64,000 nucleotides of DNA, taken from positions 1,860,001-1,924,000 of the forward strand of contig NZ_CP168083.1 of the NCBI RefSeq assembly GCF_049478495.1, written 5' to 3'. Each line of letters begins with the position of its first letter. Position 1 is the stretch's first letter. This stretch comes from P36-A1 sp049478495 (GTDB lineage: Bacteria > Bacillota_I > Bacilli_A > JAJDGJ01). The notes under the pieces were generated by a model. It saw only the letters and a program-made list of their open reading frames with translations. It ran no database searches and had not been told where the DNA came from. This document shows, piece after piece, positions 45,844 through 53,588 of this stretch. The translations under genes and the position numbers were made by a program.

Positions 45844-46263
45844 CTATCCTTTCTTTGGTGGCATAAGTGTAGCAGTCCCCTCGATCACTACAACTCCATC
45901 TTGATTAGTACATTTTGTTGTAAATTTAACGATATTTTTTTCAGTAAGCATTTCACTTACTTCTACTGTTGCAGTAATTGTATCGTTAAAATATACTGGT
46001 CTTTTAAATTTCATATTATTTTCCATGAAAATAGTACCAGGTCCAGGCATTTGCATACCGAACACTGTTGAAATTAAAGATCCACATAACATACCGTGGG
46101 CAATTCTTGCTTTAAACATTGAGTTTTTTGCATATTCATCGTTGATATGTGCAGGGTTTAAATCTCCACATACACCAGCGAAAGTATAAACATCACTTTC
46201 TGTGATTGTTTTTGTGAAACTAGCATTCATTCCTAGTTCTAGCATATCAATTGTATAAGACAT
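45844..46263 (-). CDS. MaoC-like (R)-specific enoyl-CoA hydratase (PhaJ-like)
   Basis: Hotdog-fold hydratase of 139 residues. The active-site motif is D34-x-N-P-x-H39 (GDLNPAHIND), followed by ARIAHGMLCGSLIS, which is typical of PhaJ. It should interconvert (R)-3-hydroxybutyryl-CoA and crotonyl-CoA. It is the first gene of the bcd-etf-kal-kam unit and divergent from the LysR gene. Together with the FabG/PhaB-like reductase it could replace Hbd and crotonase, neither of which is in the window. Confidence 0.88.
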   Translation of the reverse strand: MSYTIDMLELGMNASFTKTITESDVYTFAGVCGDLNPAHINDEYAKNSMFKARIAHGMLCGSLISTVFGMQMPGPGTIFMENNMKFKRPVYFNDTITATVEVSEMLTEKNIVKFTTKCTNQDGVVVIEGTATLMPPKKG

Positions 46264-46305
46264 GATTATTCACTCCATTCTTTCTTAACTTAATTATATA
46301 TATAA

Positions 46306-46335
46306 ATTATACTTACGACAATATAAACAAGGCAA
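46306..46335 (-). promoter_or_regulatory. candidate promoter of the maoC-bcd-etf-kam operon
   Basis: Minus strand: -10 TATAAT (46311-46306), 18-nt spacer, -35 TTGCCT (46335-46330). It lies about 43 nt from the maoC-like start codon; the poor -35 would suit an activated promoter. Confidence 0.5.
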
Positions 46336-46424
46336 ATAGCGTTACAATTATTTTATACTAAGTATCAATTTAATTGATACTACCACTTTACTAATTGTAA
46401 ACATCATTAAGTTTTCATTGCGAA

Positions 46425-46444
46425 ATTGTATAAATATGTACAAT
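46425..46444. promoter_or_regulatory. LysR-type operator candidate
   Basis: ATTGTATAAATATGTACAAT is a perfect-arm dyad (ATTGTA-N8-TACAAT) containing a T-N11-A core, the standard LysR-type binding form. It lies between the divergent lysR and maoC-like genes, about 90 bp upstream of the proposed maoC -35 element. Confidence 0.55.
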
Positions 46445-46494
46445 AAAGCTACTTAATTATTAAATTTTATAGAATAGTGTAAGTTTATATAACA

Positions 46495-46510
46495 AATAGT
46501 ACACTATTTT
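46495..46510. promoter_or_regulatory. second dyad in the lysR-maoC intergenic region
   Basis: AAATAGTACACTATTT (arms AAATAGT/ACTATTT), with another half-site AATAGTGT at 46473-46480. It lies 63-78 bp upstream of the lysR start and may be an autoregulatory site for LysR or a second regulator's operator. Confidence 0.45.
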
Positions 46511-46572
46511 TTTGTTGTTTATAAATATCAATTATGTAATAATAGTATTATTATGACTAGGAGGTTATATAG

Positions 46573-47508
46573 ATGGATATTAAACACCTAGATTACTTTA
46601 GAGAAATAGTTGATTCTAATTTTAATCTTAGCAAAGCTGCTGGAAAGTTGCATATAACTCAACCCTCTCTTAGTATGTTAGTTGGTAGTTGGGAAAAGCA
46701 ATATGGTATAAAACTTTTTAATAAAAATAAAGGTCGTTATACTAGTTTAACAAAAGAGGGAGAGTATATATATAATCACTCTATTCAATTATTAAAGATG
46801 CACAATGAATTTCTTTATTCTTTAGAAGAAATTAAGCGTGGCTTTATTGGAAGTATAAAAGTTGGTATTCCACCTTTTATAAGTTCTATATTATGTCGTA
46901 GTGCTATTGTTGATTTTATGAATGATTATCCTGATATTAATTTAACGCTTGTTGAAGAAGGATCAATAGATCTTAAAAAAAGACTTCATAATGGCGATTT
47001 AGATATGGCAATTTTAAATGGCCCTGTAGATCTTGAAAATATTAAGACTACTACTTTATTTAATTCTGAACTTGTCGTTGTTTTAAATAAAAGTTTAGTA
47101 ACTCGCGCTGATAACTATGTTGCCTTAGATGAATTAGAGCATTTAAACTTAGTAACTTTTTCTGAAGACTTTGCTTTATATGATTCTATTGCTCAGCAAT
47201 TTAAAGCTAAACTTTTACATCCAAATATTACATTTAAATCTTCTCAATTAGAGCTTATTTTAGATATTGTTAATCGAAGTCGTAGTTATACTATCGTTCC
47301 TGAATCAGTTATAGCTCAAAAAAGTTTAGATAATGTTACTGTGAAGAAATTATCAAACAGTAATTCGGATTGGGATGTAGTTTTAGCTTCTAATTCTAAT
47401 AAGTTGAAAACTCCAGCATTAAAGTTTTTTGAAGAATATATCATTAATCATTTCTTAGCATACGATGTTGTGATTAAAGATGTAAATAAACCAATTAATC
47501 GTTGGTAA
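46573..47508 (+). CDS. LysR-family transcriptional regulator
   Basis: A 311-residue LTTR. The N-terminal winged helix-turn-helix (residues 1-60) contains LSKAAGKLHITQPSLSMLVGSWEKQYG-type spacing, in particular AAGKLHITQPSLS, and a linker helix leads to a periplasmic-binding-protein-like effector domain from about 90 to 295 (GSIKVGIPPFIS onward). It is divergent from the maoC-bcd-etf-kam operon with dyads between, so it is the likely local activator or repressor. The effector is unknown; a CoA thioester or lysine-derived metabolite would make sense. ATG after AGGAGG. Confidence 0.9.
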   Translation: MDIKHLDYFREIVDSNFNLSKAAGKLHITQPSLSMLVGSWEKQYGIKLFNKNKGRYTSLTKEGEYIYNHSIQLLKMHNEFLYSLEEIKRGFIGSIKVGIPPFISSILCRSAIVDFMNDYPDINLTLVEEGSIDLKKRLHNGDLDMAILNGPVDLENIKTTTLFNSELVVVLNKSLVTRADNYVALDELEHLNLVTFSEDFALYDSIAQQFKAKLLHPNITFKSSQLELILDIVNRSRSYTIVPESVIAQKSLDNVTVKKLSNSNSDWDVVLASNSNKLKTPALKFFEEYIINHFLAYDVVIKDVNKPINRW

Positions 47509-47537
47509 ATCCTAAAAATAATTAGATACTTTATATA

Positions 47538-47568
47538 CTAGGCTTTATAATTAAGGCCTAGTTTTATT
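47538..47568 (+). terminator. terminator of the LysR gene
   Basis: ACTAGGC (47538-47544), 11-nt loop, GCCTAGT (47556-47562), then TTTTATTA. It lies about 30 nt after the lysR stop. Confidence 0.78.
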
Positions 47569-47736
47569 ATATATAACAATGAAATTTCTTGCTTTAATAT
47601 AGATAATAATTATATATATTTTAATATTTTAAACATATACAATAATTTGTTGTTATATATGTTTATAACAAACTAAAAGTTGAGTTAATAGAATTACATA
47701 GCATGTTAATTTTTTCACTTTCTAAGTCTAAAAAAA

Positions 47737-47746
47737 GACAAGATTT
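47737..47746. terminator. left arm of a terminator hairpin split by the IS element
   Basis: GACAAGATTT here is the exact reverse complement of AAATCTTGTC at 49575-49584 on the far side of the IS. It has A-runs to its left (47731-47736), matching T-runs to the right of the other arm. Before insertion this was probably one bidirectional terminator between the LysR and LCP genes. Confidence 0.72.
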
Positions 47747-47819
47747 CAATGATATGATACCTCTAAAGTGGACAGTGTAAAAAAACAAATTACACTAAAT
47801 ATTTTGGAGGTGTTTTATT

Positions 47820-48530
47820 ATGGGAAGAAAAGCTAAATTCAGTTTTGAGATAAAGATGAAAACTGTATTAGACATAGTTGGTGGGGTCGAATCAGTTAGT
47901 AATGCTGCGTATAGATTAACTGTAAATGAATCCACTATAAGAAGATGGTTAAATAAATATATAAGCAATGGTGAACAAGCATTGATAACCAATAAATTTA
48001 ATAAGTCTTATTCAACTGATTTGAAAAATTATGCAATTAATGATTATATTAATGGATTAGGTTCTTTAAATGATATCATCGGTAAATATAATATAAGCTC
48101 AATCAGTATTTTACAATCTTGGATTAATAAGTATAATAATCATATAGAAACAAAGGCTCATAAGCCTTTAGAAAGTAATGGTGTCTATATGAAAGACAAT
48201 AATAAATATACTTATGATCAAAAGTTAGCTATTGCAAAATATTGTATTGAAAATAGCTTAAATTATATCGATACTGCTAGTAAGTATAAAACTAGTTATT
48301 CTAACGTTTACAATTGGACTAGAAAATATTTAAAGGATGGAGTTGATGGTTTAAAAGATAATCGTGGTCGCAAGAAAGATGATAGTGAATTAGATGAAAT
48401 TGAACTACTTCAGCGTGATAATTCAAGACTAAAAAGAGAATTGGAATTGAAAGAACTAGAGAATAAAATTCTAAAAAAGCTAGAAGAGAAAGAAAGGAGC
48501 GTGTTACTTTCACGCCGAAAAATGAAATAG
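47820..48530 (+). CDS. IS3-family transposase OrfA
   Basis: A 236-residue DNA-binding subunit. There are two helix-turn-helix regions (about 15-45 and 125-160), the first with AAYRLTVNESTIRRWLNKY, then the RGRKK-type link and a C-terminal coiled coil, LLQRDNSRLKRELELKELEN. It is longer than a typical IS150-group OrfA because of the duplicated helix-turn-helix. The slippery heptamer A AAA AAG (48473-48479) lies in the coiled-coil end, where -1 frameshifting would join it to OrfB. ATG after GGAGG. Confidence 0.9.
   Translation: MGRKAKFSFEIKMKTVLDIVGGVESVSNAAYRLTVNESTIRRWLNKYISNGEQALITNKFNKSYSTDLKNYAINDYINGLGSLNDIIGKYNISSISILQSWINKYNNHIETKAHKPLESNGVYMKDNNKYTYDQKLAIAKYCIENSLNYIDTASKYKTSYSNVYNWTRKYLKDGVDGLKDNRGRKKDDSELDEIELLQRDNSRLKRELELKELENKILKKLEEKERSVLLSRRKMK
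48473..48479 (+). promoter_or_regulatory. programmed -1 frameshift site (A AAA AAG)
   Basis: The heptamer is in the OrfA frame as A-AAA-AAG, the classic IS3 slippery sequence. A purine-rich Shine-Dalgarno-like AAAGGAG lies 12-18 nt downstream. The -1 frame has no stop between here and the end of OrfB. Confidence 0.78.
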
Positions 48531-49507
48531 AATATGAATTAGTAAAGGCATTTTATAGTGAAGGAATTAGTATTAAATTTACTTGTAAAATATTAAAACT
48601 AAATAGAAGTAGTTATTACAAATGGTTAAAAAGATCAGAATCAAAGCAAGATATAGAAAATATAGAAATCTATAAGTTTATTAAGCAAAAACAAGAGGAA
48701 TATAAATATATATTTGGTTATAGAATAATGTGTGCAATGGTTAATAGAGAATTTTGCGCAAATTATAATCCTAAAAGAATATATCGTATTATGAAAATAT
48801 CAAACCTTCAGGCAAAAATTAGAAAGAGCTCTAAACCAAAATATATTAGAAGTACTCCTGAAGTAGTTGCACAAAATATTATGAACAGAGATTTTAGCAC
48901 TAATTTACCAAATGAAAAATGGTGTTGTGATGTTACTGAGTTTAAAATATCATCAACAGGATTAAAACTATATTTGGCAGCTATTATAGATTTGTTTGAT
49001 AATACAATAGTTGGATATCAAATATCCGAAAGAAACGATAATATATTAGTATTCGATGCATATAGAGAAGCAATAAATAATAACCCTAATTCTAAAGCTA
49101 TGTTTCATAGCGATAGAGGTTATCAGTTCACATCAAAAGCATTTAAAAGAATGTTGGAAGATCAAAACATGGTACAAAGTATGTCACGAGTTGGAAGGTG
49201 TATAGATAATGGTCCAATCGAGAAATTCTGGGCAATACTAAAAACTGAAATGGTAGATTACAATAAAGCAAATAGTATATCTGAGTTAAAAGATTATATT
49301 ATTGAACACATATACTTCTATAATAATATAAGATTACAACCTAGATTTAACTATAAAACACCAATAGAAGTTAGAAATGAAGCTTTAGATCAGATTAAAA
49401 ATAATTTAGTGGTTGTAACTTATCCAATCGTTCCAAATCCTAAAGTGGTTAAATACTGGGAAAATATAGATAGAAAAAACAATATAACTCAAACAACTTG
49501 TGTTTAA
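48480..49507 (+). CDS. IS3-family transposase OrfB (integrase core), made by -1 frameshift
   Basis: The -1 frame is open from just after the A AAA AAG heptamer (re-reading G48479 gives A-R-R-E-R-K-E-R) to the stop at 49507. There is no good independent start before an in-frame ATG at 48728, which would cut off the HTH_21-like N terminus; an OrfAB fusion is therefore likely. Numbered from that ATG, the catalytic triad is D68 (CCDVTEF), D129 (HSDRGYQF) and E165 (GPIEKFW), with the D-35-E spacing normal for IS3 transposases. Intact. Confidence 0.88.
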
Positions 49508-49574
49508 GCTATATTGCAATGTTAAGAATTTAATTATTTACACTGTCTACTTGACGGGTGTCAGTTCACAATAC

Positions 49575-49600
49575 AAATCTTGTCTCTTTTTTTATCTTAA
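49575..49600 (-). terminator. right arm of split terminator, downstream of the LCP gene
   Basis: AAATCTTGTC (49575-49584) followed by T-runs on the + strand; its partner is at 47737-47746, 1.8 kb away across the IS. The LCP transcript (minus strand) now lacks a compact hairpin here and may read into the IS in antisense. Confidence 0.65.
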
Positions 49601-51046
49601 TGCTTTAATTTTATTTCCATATTCACTAACACTATTTTCTGATAGTTCAACATATGAAACTCCTCCATAGTAAACGCCACTCCAATCAAATTCATATGAT
49701 TCGATATTTCCTTTAGTAGCATATACTAATGCAATTTGTAGTAATTCTTTTGTTGATAAATTTGTATCTACCATTTTTCTAACTTTTGTATAAATAGATG
49801 GCCATTCGAATACATTGGCATTTTTAACTTTTGCAGCCATTGCTTTCATAATTTCTTGTTGTCTTAATCCTCTAGCAACATCGCTATCTGATTTTCTATG
49901 TCGAGAATAAGCTAGTGCCATTTCACCATCCATATGTGTCTTTTTACCTTTTTTAAAACAGTAGGCGTTTTTCTTGCCAGTAGAACTTTGTTCACAAAAT
50001 GTAGCTGTTGGTTTATGGTCTATTCCACCTATTGCATCAATGATTCCAACCATATTCTCAAAGTTTACTTTAACATATTTATTGTTATCATGTACTCCTA
50101 TTAGTTGTTCTACTGAGTCTACTGTACAGGCTATACCTCCACCTTTGTTTTCCCAATTTAATGCACCATAGATAAATGAGTGAGTAATTTTATCTTTTTG
50201 TTCTTCACAAGGTACATATGTATAGGTATCTCTTGGTATACTTGCCATTAATATTTTATTATCCTTAGTACCTACATTTAAATTCATGATAGCATCTGCA
50301 CGGATTTCTTTGTCTGATTGACCAGCTCTTTGATCTACACCAATTACTGTTAAATGTAGTGGTGCTGCAGTACTTTTAATATAAAATAAAAAGCTTAAAA
50401 GTAATGCTATTAAAGTTAAGAATATTAATAATATAATTGAAACAATTCTTCTTATTTTTCTATTTCTTGTTTTTTTATTTTTTGTAGGTTTATTCTTTTT
50501 ACTACCGGAATTCAAGCTTAATTTTCTAGGTGGTTTATTATTTCCACCACTTCCTGATCCACTTGTTCCAAAGTCACCATTGTATTCTGGCTTAAGTGGT
50601 TTTCTTTTTCCAGAAATAATTGCAGGATCATGACTAGCATTTCTATTTTTTAAATCAATTGCTTGTTCTATTTGATCTTTAGTTAGTCTTTGTTGTTTTG
50701 CAGAAGGTCTACTTTGACCTTGTTGCATTATTTGGTCTAATCTTGCTTTTCTTTCACTTTCAGCTTGTGCTAGTTGTTGTTCACTTATTCTAGTTTGTGG
50801 CTGTGTAGCTTGTTGTTGTTGCTTTAAGCGATTTCTAAGTTCAAATTCATTTAAAGATGAACGTTGTTTATTATTATGATTTTTTTCTACATCAAATATA
50901 TTATTGTTACTATTCTTTTTTACTTTCTTTTTATCAAATTTAAAATCTGAATAAGTATATGTATCACTAAATCTATCTTTTAATGAAGGTTGATTATCAA
51001 AAGGTAAATTATCTAAGTCTATATTGTTTTTTGGTTTGTTATTCAT
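49592..51046 (-). CDS. LytR-CpsA-Psr (LCP) family cell-wall glycopolymer ligase
   Basis: A 484-residue membrane-anchored protein. The first ~200 residues are cytoplasmic, low complexity and rich in Q, N, K and G (QQQQ near 76-79; a GSGSGG run near 163-168). One transmembrane helix spans 201-222. The extracellular LCP domain (about 232-430) has IGVDQRAG, ADAIMNLN, SIPRDTY and the SRHRKSDSDVARGLRQQ block, whose arginines bind the polyprenyl pyrophosphate substrate. LCP enzymes attach teichoic-acid-like polymers to peptidoglycan, so the organism has a Gram-positive wall. ATG after GAGGTGG. Confidence 0.92.
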   Translation of the reverse strand: MNNKPKNNIDLDNLPFDNQPSLKDRFSDTYTYSDFKFDKKKVKKNSNNNIFDVEKNHNNKQRSSLNEFELRNRLKQQQQATQPQTRISEQQLAQAESERKARLDQIMQQGQSRPSAKQQRLTKDQIEQAIDLKNRNASHDPAIISGKRKPLKPEYNGDFGTSGSGSGGNNKPPRKLSLNSGSKKNKPTKNKKTRNRKIRRIVSIILLIFLTLIALLLSFLFYIKSTAAPLHLTVIGVDQRAGQSDKEIRADAIMNLNVGTKDNKILMASIPRDTYTYVPCEEQKDKITHSFIYGALNWENKGGGIACTVDSVEQLIGVHDNNKYVKVNFENMVGIIDAIGGIDHKPTATFCEQSSTGKKNAYCFKKGKKTHMDGEMALAYSRHRKSDSDVARGLRQQEIMKAMAAKVKNANVFEWPSIYTKVRKMVDTNLSTKELLQIALVYATKGNIESYEFDWSGVYYGGVSYVELSENSVSEYGNKIKALR

Positions 51047-51194
51047 TGAACCACCTCAATTATATTATACCAACTTAAGTATTTAATTAATATAATGTTT
51101 ATAAAATTTTTACATCTTTTTACACTACCAGTAACATTTAACACTGATTATTCTTAATGAATTTGAGAAAGTCTATGATTTTCTATTTGTAGAT

Positions 51195-51222
51195 AAAAAA
51201 AAGACTACTTTTTCAAGTAGCC
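51195..51222 (-). terminator. terminator of the ribosomal-protein operon
   Basis: Minus strand: GGCTACTT, GAAA loop, AAGTAGTC, then eight T residues, just after the rplQ stop. Confidence 0.92.
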
Positions 51223-51235
51223 TTATAATTTAATA

Positions 51236-51667
51236 TTAAACAAATTCAATGATTGCCATTGGAGCATTGTCACCACGACGTGGTGCCATTTTAATTACTC
51301 TTGTGTATCCACCGTTTCTGTCTGCATATTTAGGTGCAACCTCTTCAAATAATCTTTGTACAGCAGTTTGTTCAACTAACATAGTTTTAGTTTCAGTTCC
51401 TGTTACTTGACCATTTTCTCTGATGTTAACACTAACTTCTTTTTCTTCAGTTTTTGCAACTTTATTAATAAGGAAAGATGCTGCTCTACGTCTAGATGCA
51501 AGATCATTCTTTTTACCTAATGTTACCATTTTGTCTGCAATACGTTTAACTTCTTTAGCTCTCATTTCAGTTGTTTCAATACGACCATAAATGATTAAAT
51601 CTGTTGCTAAAGCTCTTAGCATTGCTCTACGTTTGTTAGATGTTCTACCTAATTTTCTTTGAGCCAT
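51236..51667 (-). CDS. rplQ: 50S ribosomal protein L17
   Basis: L17 begins with the family signature RKLGRTSNKRRAMLRALATDL. At 143 residues it is about 20 longer than the ~120 of Bacillus. The extra residues form a segment around 85-105 (KTEEKEVSVNIRENGQV and following) before the conserved LFEEVAPKYADRNGGYTR. The ORF is intact and follows rpoA as usual. Last gene of the ribosomal cluster, before a strong terminator. Confidence 0.95.
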   Translation of the reverse strand: MAQRKLGRTSNKRRAMLRALATDLIIYGRIETTEMRAKEVKRIADKMVTLGKKNDLASRRRAASFLINKVAKTEEKEVSVNIRENGQVTGTETKTMLVEQTAVQRLFEEVAPKYADRNGGYTRVIKMAPRRGDNAPMAIIEFV

Positions 51668-51690
51668 TCAAGAAAGCCTCCCTTCAAGTT

Positions 51691-52638
51691 CTAGTTGTCA
51701 TCCTCACGATAACTTAAACCAAGTTCAATTACTTTTTCCTTGATTTCCTTAAGTGATTTTTTACCTAAGTTTCTAATCTTATTCATATCTTCTTCAGTTC
51801 TGTCTACAAGTTCTTGTACTGTTTGGATATTAGCACGTTTTAAACAATTGTAAGAACGAACAGATAAGTCAAGATCTTCAATTGGCATATCTAGTACTTT
51901 AAAGCTGTTTTCTTCTTCATCTTCAGCCATAACTTTAGTACTTAATGCTAATTCATTAAGTTCAACAAATAATCCTAAGTGTTCCATAAGAATTTTAGCT
52001 GATAAAGAAAGTACTTCTTGACCAGTCTTTGAACCATTTGTTTTAATATCCATTATTAGACTATCATATTTTTCGTTTTCACCGACACGAGTAGGTTCAA
52101 CGCTGTATGATACTCTTTCAACAGGAGAGTAGTTTGAATCTGTAGGAATCATACCAATATGTTTTAATTCCTTTTTGTTGATATCAGAAGTAACATAACC
52201 TCTACCATTTCTTGCGTGAATATCCATTTCTAAATGTCCATTTTCTGCAAGGTTAGCAACTACTAAATCGCCGTTGATTATTTCAACACCAGCTGGAACA
52301 AGAATATCTCTTGCAAAAACTGGCCCTTCACCTTTTTTATCAATAGTAAGTACTACATCTTCATCGCTATCGATTGAAAGAACTAAATCTTTAAGATTTA
52401 GAATAATTGAAGTAACATCTTCAACTACTCCATCAATCGCGCTAAATTCATGATGTACACCTTCAATATTGACTGCAAAAGTGCTAGCTCCAGGAAGAGA
52501 AGATAAAAGTACTCTTCTTAGTGCATTACCTATTGTTGTACCGAATCCTCTTTCTAAGGGTTCAATTACAAACTTAGCATAATTACTTTCGCTATCATGC
52601 TCTTCAATTGAGAAATTTGGTCTTTCAAATTGTTTCAT
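51691..52638 (-). CDS. rpoA: DNA-directed RNA polymerase subunit alpha
   Basis: A 315-residue alpha subunit. The N-terminal assembly domain shows PLERGFGTTIGNALRRVLLSSLPG (in two blocks near 28-51). The C-terminal domain, which contacts UP elements and activators, shows LDLSVRSYNCLKRANI and RNLGKKSLKEIKEKV. It lies between rpsK and rplQ, as is universal. Confidence 0.98.
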   Translation of the reverse strand: MKQFERPNFSIEEHDSESNYAKFVIEPLERGFGTTIGNALRRVLLSSLPGASTFAVNIEGVHHEFSAIDGVVEDVTSIILNLKDLVLSIDSDEDVVLTIDKKGEGPVFARDILVPAGVEIINGDLVVANLAENGHLEMDIHARNGRGYVTSDINKKELKHIGMIPTDSNYSPVERVSYSVEPTRVGENEKYDSLIMDIKTNGSKTGQEVLSLSAKILMEHLGLFVELNELALSTKVMAEDEEENSFKVLDMPIEDLDLSVRSYNCLKRANIQTVQELVDRTEEDMNKIRNLGKKSLKEIKEKVIELGLSYREDDN

Positions 52639-52667
52639 CCAGCAATCCCCTTTCTAATCGATATAAA

Positions 52668-53057
52668 CTATCCTCTTGGTCTTTTTGGAGGACGACACCC
52701 ATTATGAGGAATTGGTGTAACATCCTTGATTGAGTTGATTTCTAACCCAGCAATTTGAAGTGATCTAACTGCTGCTTCACGTCCAGGTCCAGGCCCTTTT
52801 ACGCTTACTTCAACTTTTTGCATACCATTATCCATAGCAGCTTTAGCTGCTGCTTCACCAACCATTTGTGCTGCATAAGGAGTAGATTTTCTTGAACCTT
52901 TGATTCCTAATGCTCCAGCACTTGACCAAGCGATTACATTTCCATGATCATCTGAAATAGTAACGATTGTATTATTAAATGTCGAATGAATATGTGCTAT
53001 ACCAGTTGGTATATTTTTTTTGACTTTACGTTTTCCACGAACAGGTCTTTTTGCCAT
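52668..53057 (-). CDS. rpsK: 30S ribosomal protein S11
   Basis: A 129-residue S11 with GIAHIHSTFNNTIVTISD, VSVKGPGPGREAAVRSL and the C-terminal PHNGCRPPKRPRG. It forms part of the 30S platform with S6, S15 and S18. In the rpsM-rpsK-rpoA-rplQ order, with normal length. Confidence 0.98.
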   Translation of the reverse strand: MAKRPVRGKRKVKKNIPTGIAHIHSTFNNTIVTISDDHGNVIAWSSAGALGIKGSRKSTPYAAQMVGEAAAKAAMDNGMQKVEVSVKGPGPGREAAVRSLQIAGLEINSIKDVTPIPHNGCRPPKRPRG

Positions 53058-53075
53058 ATCAAAAACCTCCTTTGA

Positions 53076-53441
53076 TTATTTTTTCTTACCAGCAACTGCA
53101 CGACGTGGTCCTTTACGTGTACGTGCATTTGTTTTTGTTTTTTGTCCTCTGACAGGTAATCCACGACGATGTCTCATTCCACGGTATGAACCGATTTCCA
53201 TAAGACGTTTGATGTTTAATTGAACATCACGACGTAAGTCACCTTCTACTTTGTATCCATCAATAACTGTTCTGATTTTTGTTAATTCATCTTCAGTTAA
53301 ATCTTTAATTCTAGTGTCTTCGCTCACACCAGATTCTGCAAGAATCTTTTGAGCTGTTGTTTTACCAATTCCAAATATATAAGTTAGAGAAATAACTGCT
53401 CTCTTATCGTTAGGAATATCTACACCTGCTATACGAGCCAT
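53076..53441 (-). CDS. rpsM: 30S ribosomal protein S13
   Basis: A 121-residue S13 with ARIAGVDIPNDKRAVISLTYI, the GSYRGMRHRRGLPVRGQKTKTNART block and a basic tail reaching the decoding site. ATG after a GGAGGTG site. Between rpmJ and rpsK. Confidence 0.98.
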   Translation of the reverse strand: MARIAGVDIPNDKRAVISLTYIFGIGKTTAQKILAESGVSEDTRIKDLTEDELTKIRTVIDGYKVEGDLRRDVQLNIKRLMEIGSYRGMRHRRGLPVRGQKTKTNARTRKGPRRAVAGKKK

Positions 53442-53456
53442 AGCTGCACCTCCTGA

Positions 53457-53570
53457 TTATCCTTGTCTTTGTTTATGTTTCGCGATAGGGCAAATAACCA
53501 TAACGCGACCTTTTCTCTTGATGATACGACATTTGTCGCACATTGGTTTTACTGATGCTCTTACTTTCAT
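53457..53570 (-). CDS. rpmJ: 50S ribosomal protein L36
   Basis: A 37-residue protein: MKVRASVKPMC start, then DKCRIIKRKGRVMVIC and KHKQRQG. The zinc ligands are C11, C14, C27 and H32, so this is the zinc-binding (C+) form. ATG (53570) after GGAGG; it ends 15 nt before rpsM. Too short for usual ORF cut-offs but unambiguous in the infA-rpmJ-rpsM order. Confidence 0.97.
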   Translation of the reverse strand: MKVRASVKPMCDKCRIIKRKGRVMVICPIAKHKQRQG

Positions 53571-53588
53571 AGTTATATACCTCCTTAA

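Larger units (their letters stand above)
47755..49563 (+). mobile_element. IS3-family insertion sequence (IS150-like), about 1.81 kb
   Basis: Bounded by imperfect inverted repeats of 27 nt (47755-47781 and 49537-49563; 22 of 27 match) that start with TGA and share GACAGTGTAAA. It encodes OrfA (HTH plus leucine-zipper) and a DDE integrase OrfB in the -1 frame, with an A AAA AAG slippery heptamer. It looks intact. No target-site duplication is evident: the flanks read GATA and GTTC. It sits inside a terminator loop. Confidence 0.9.
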
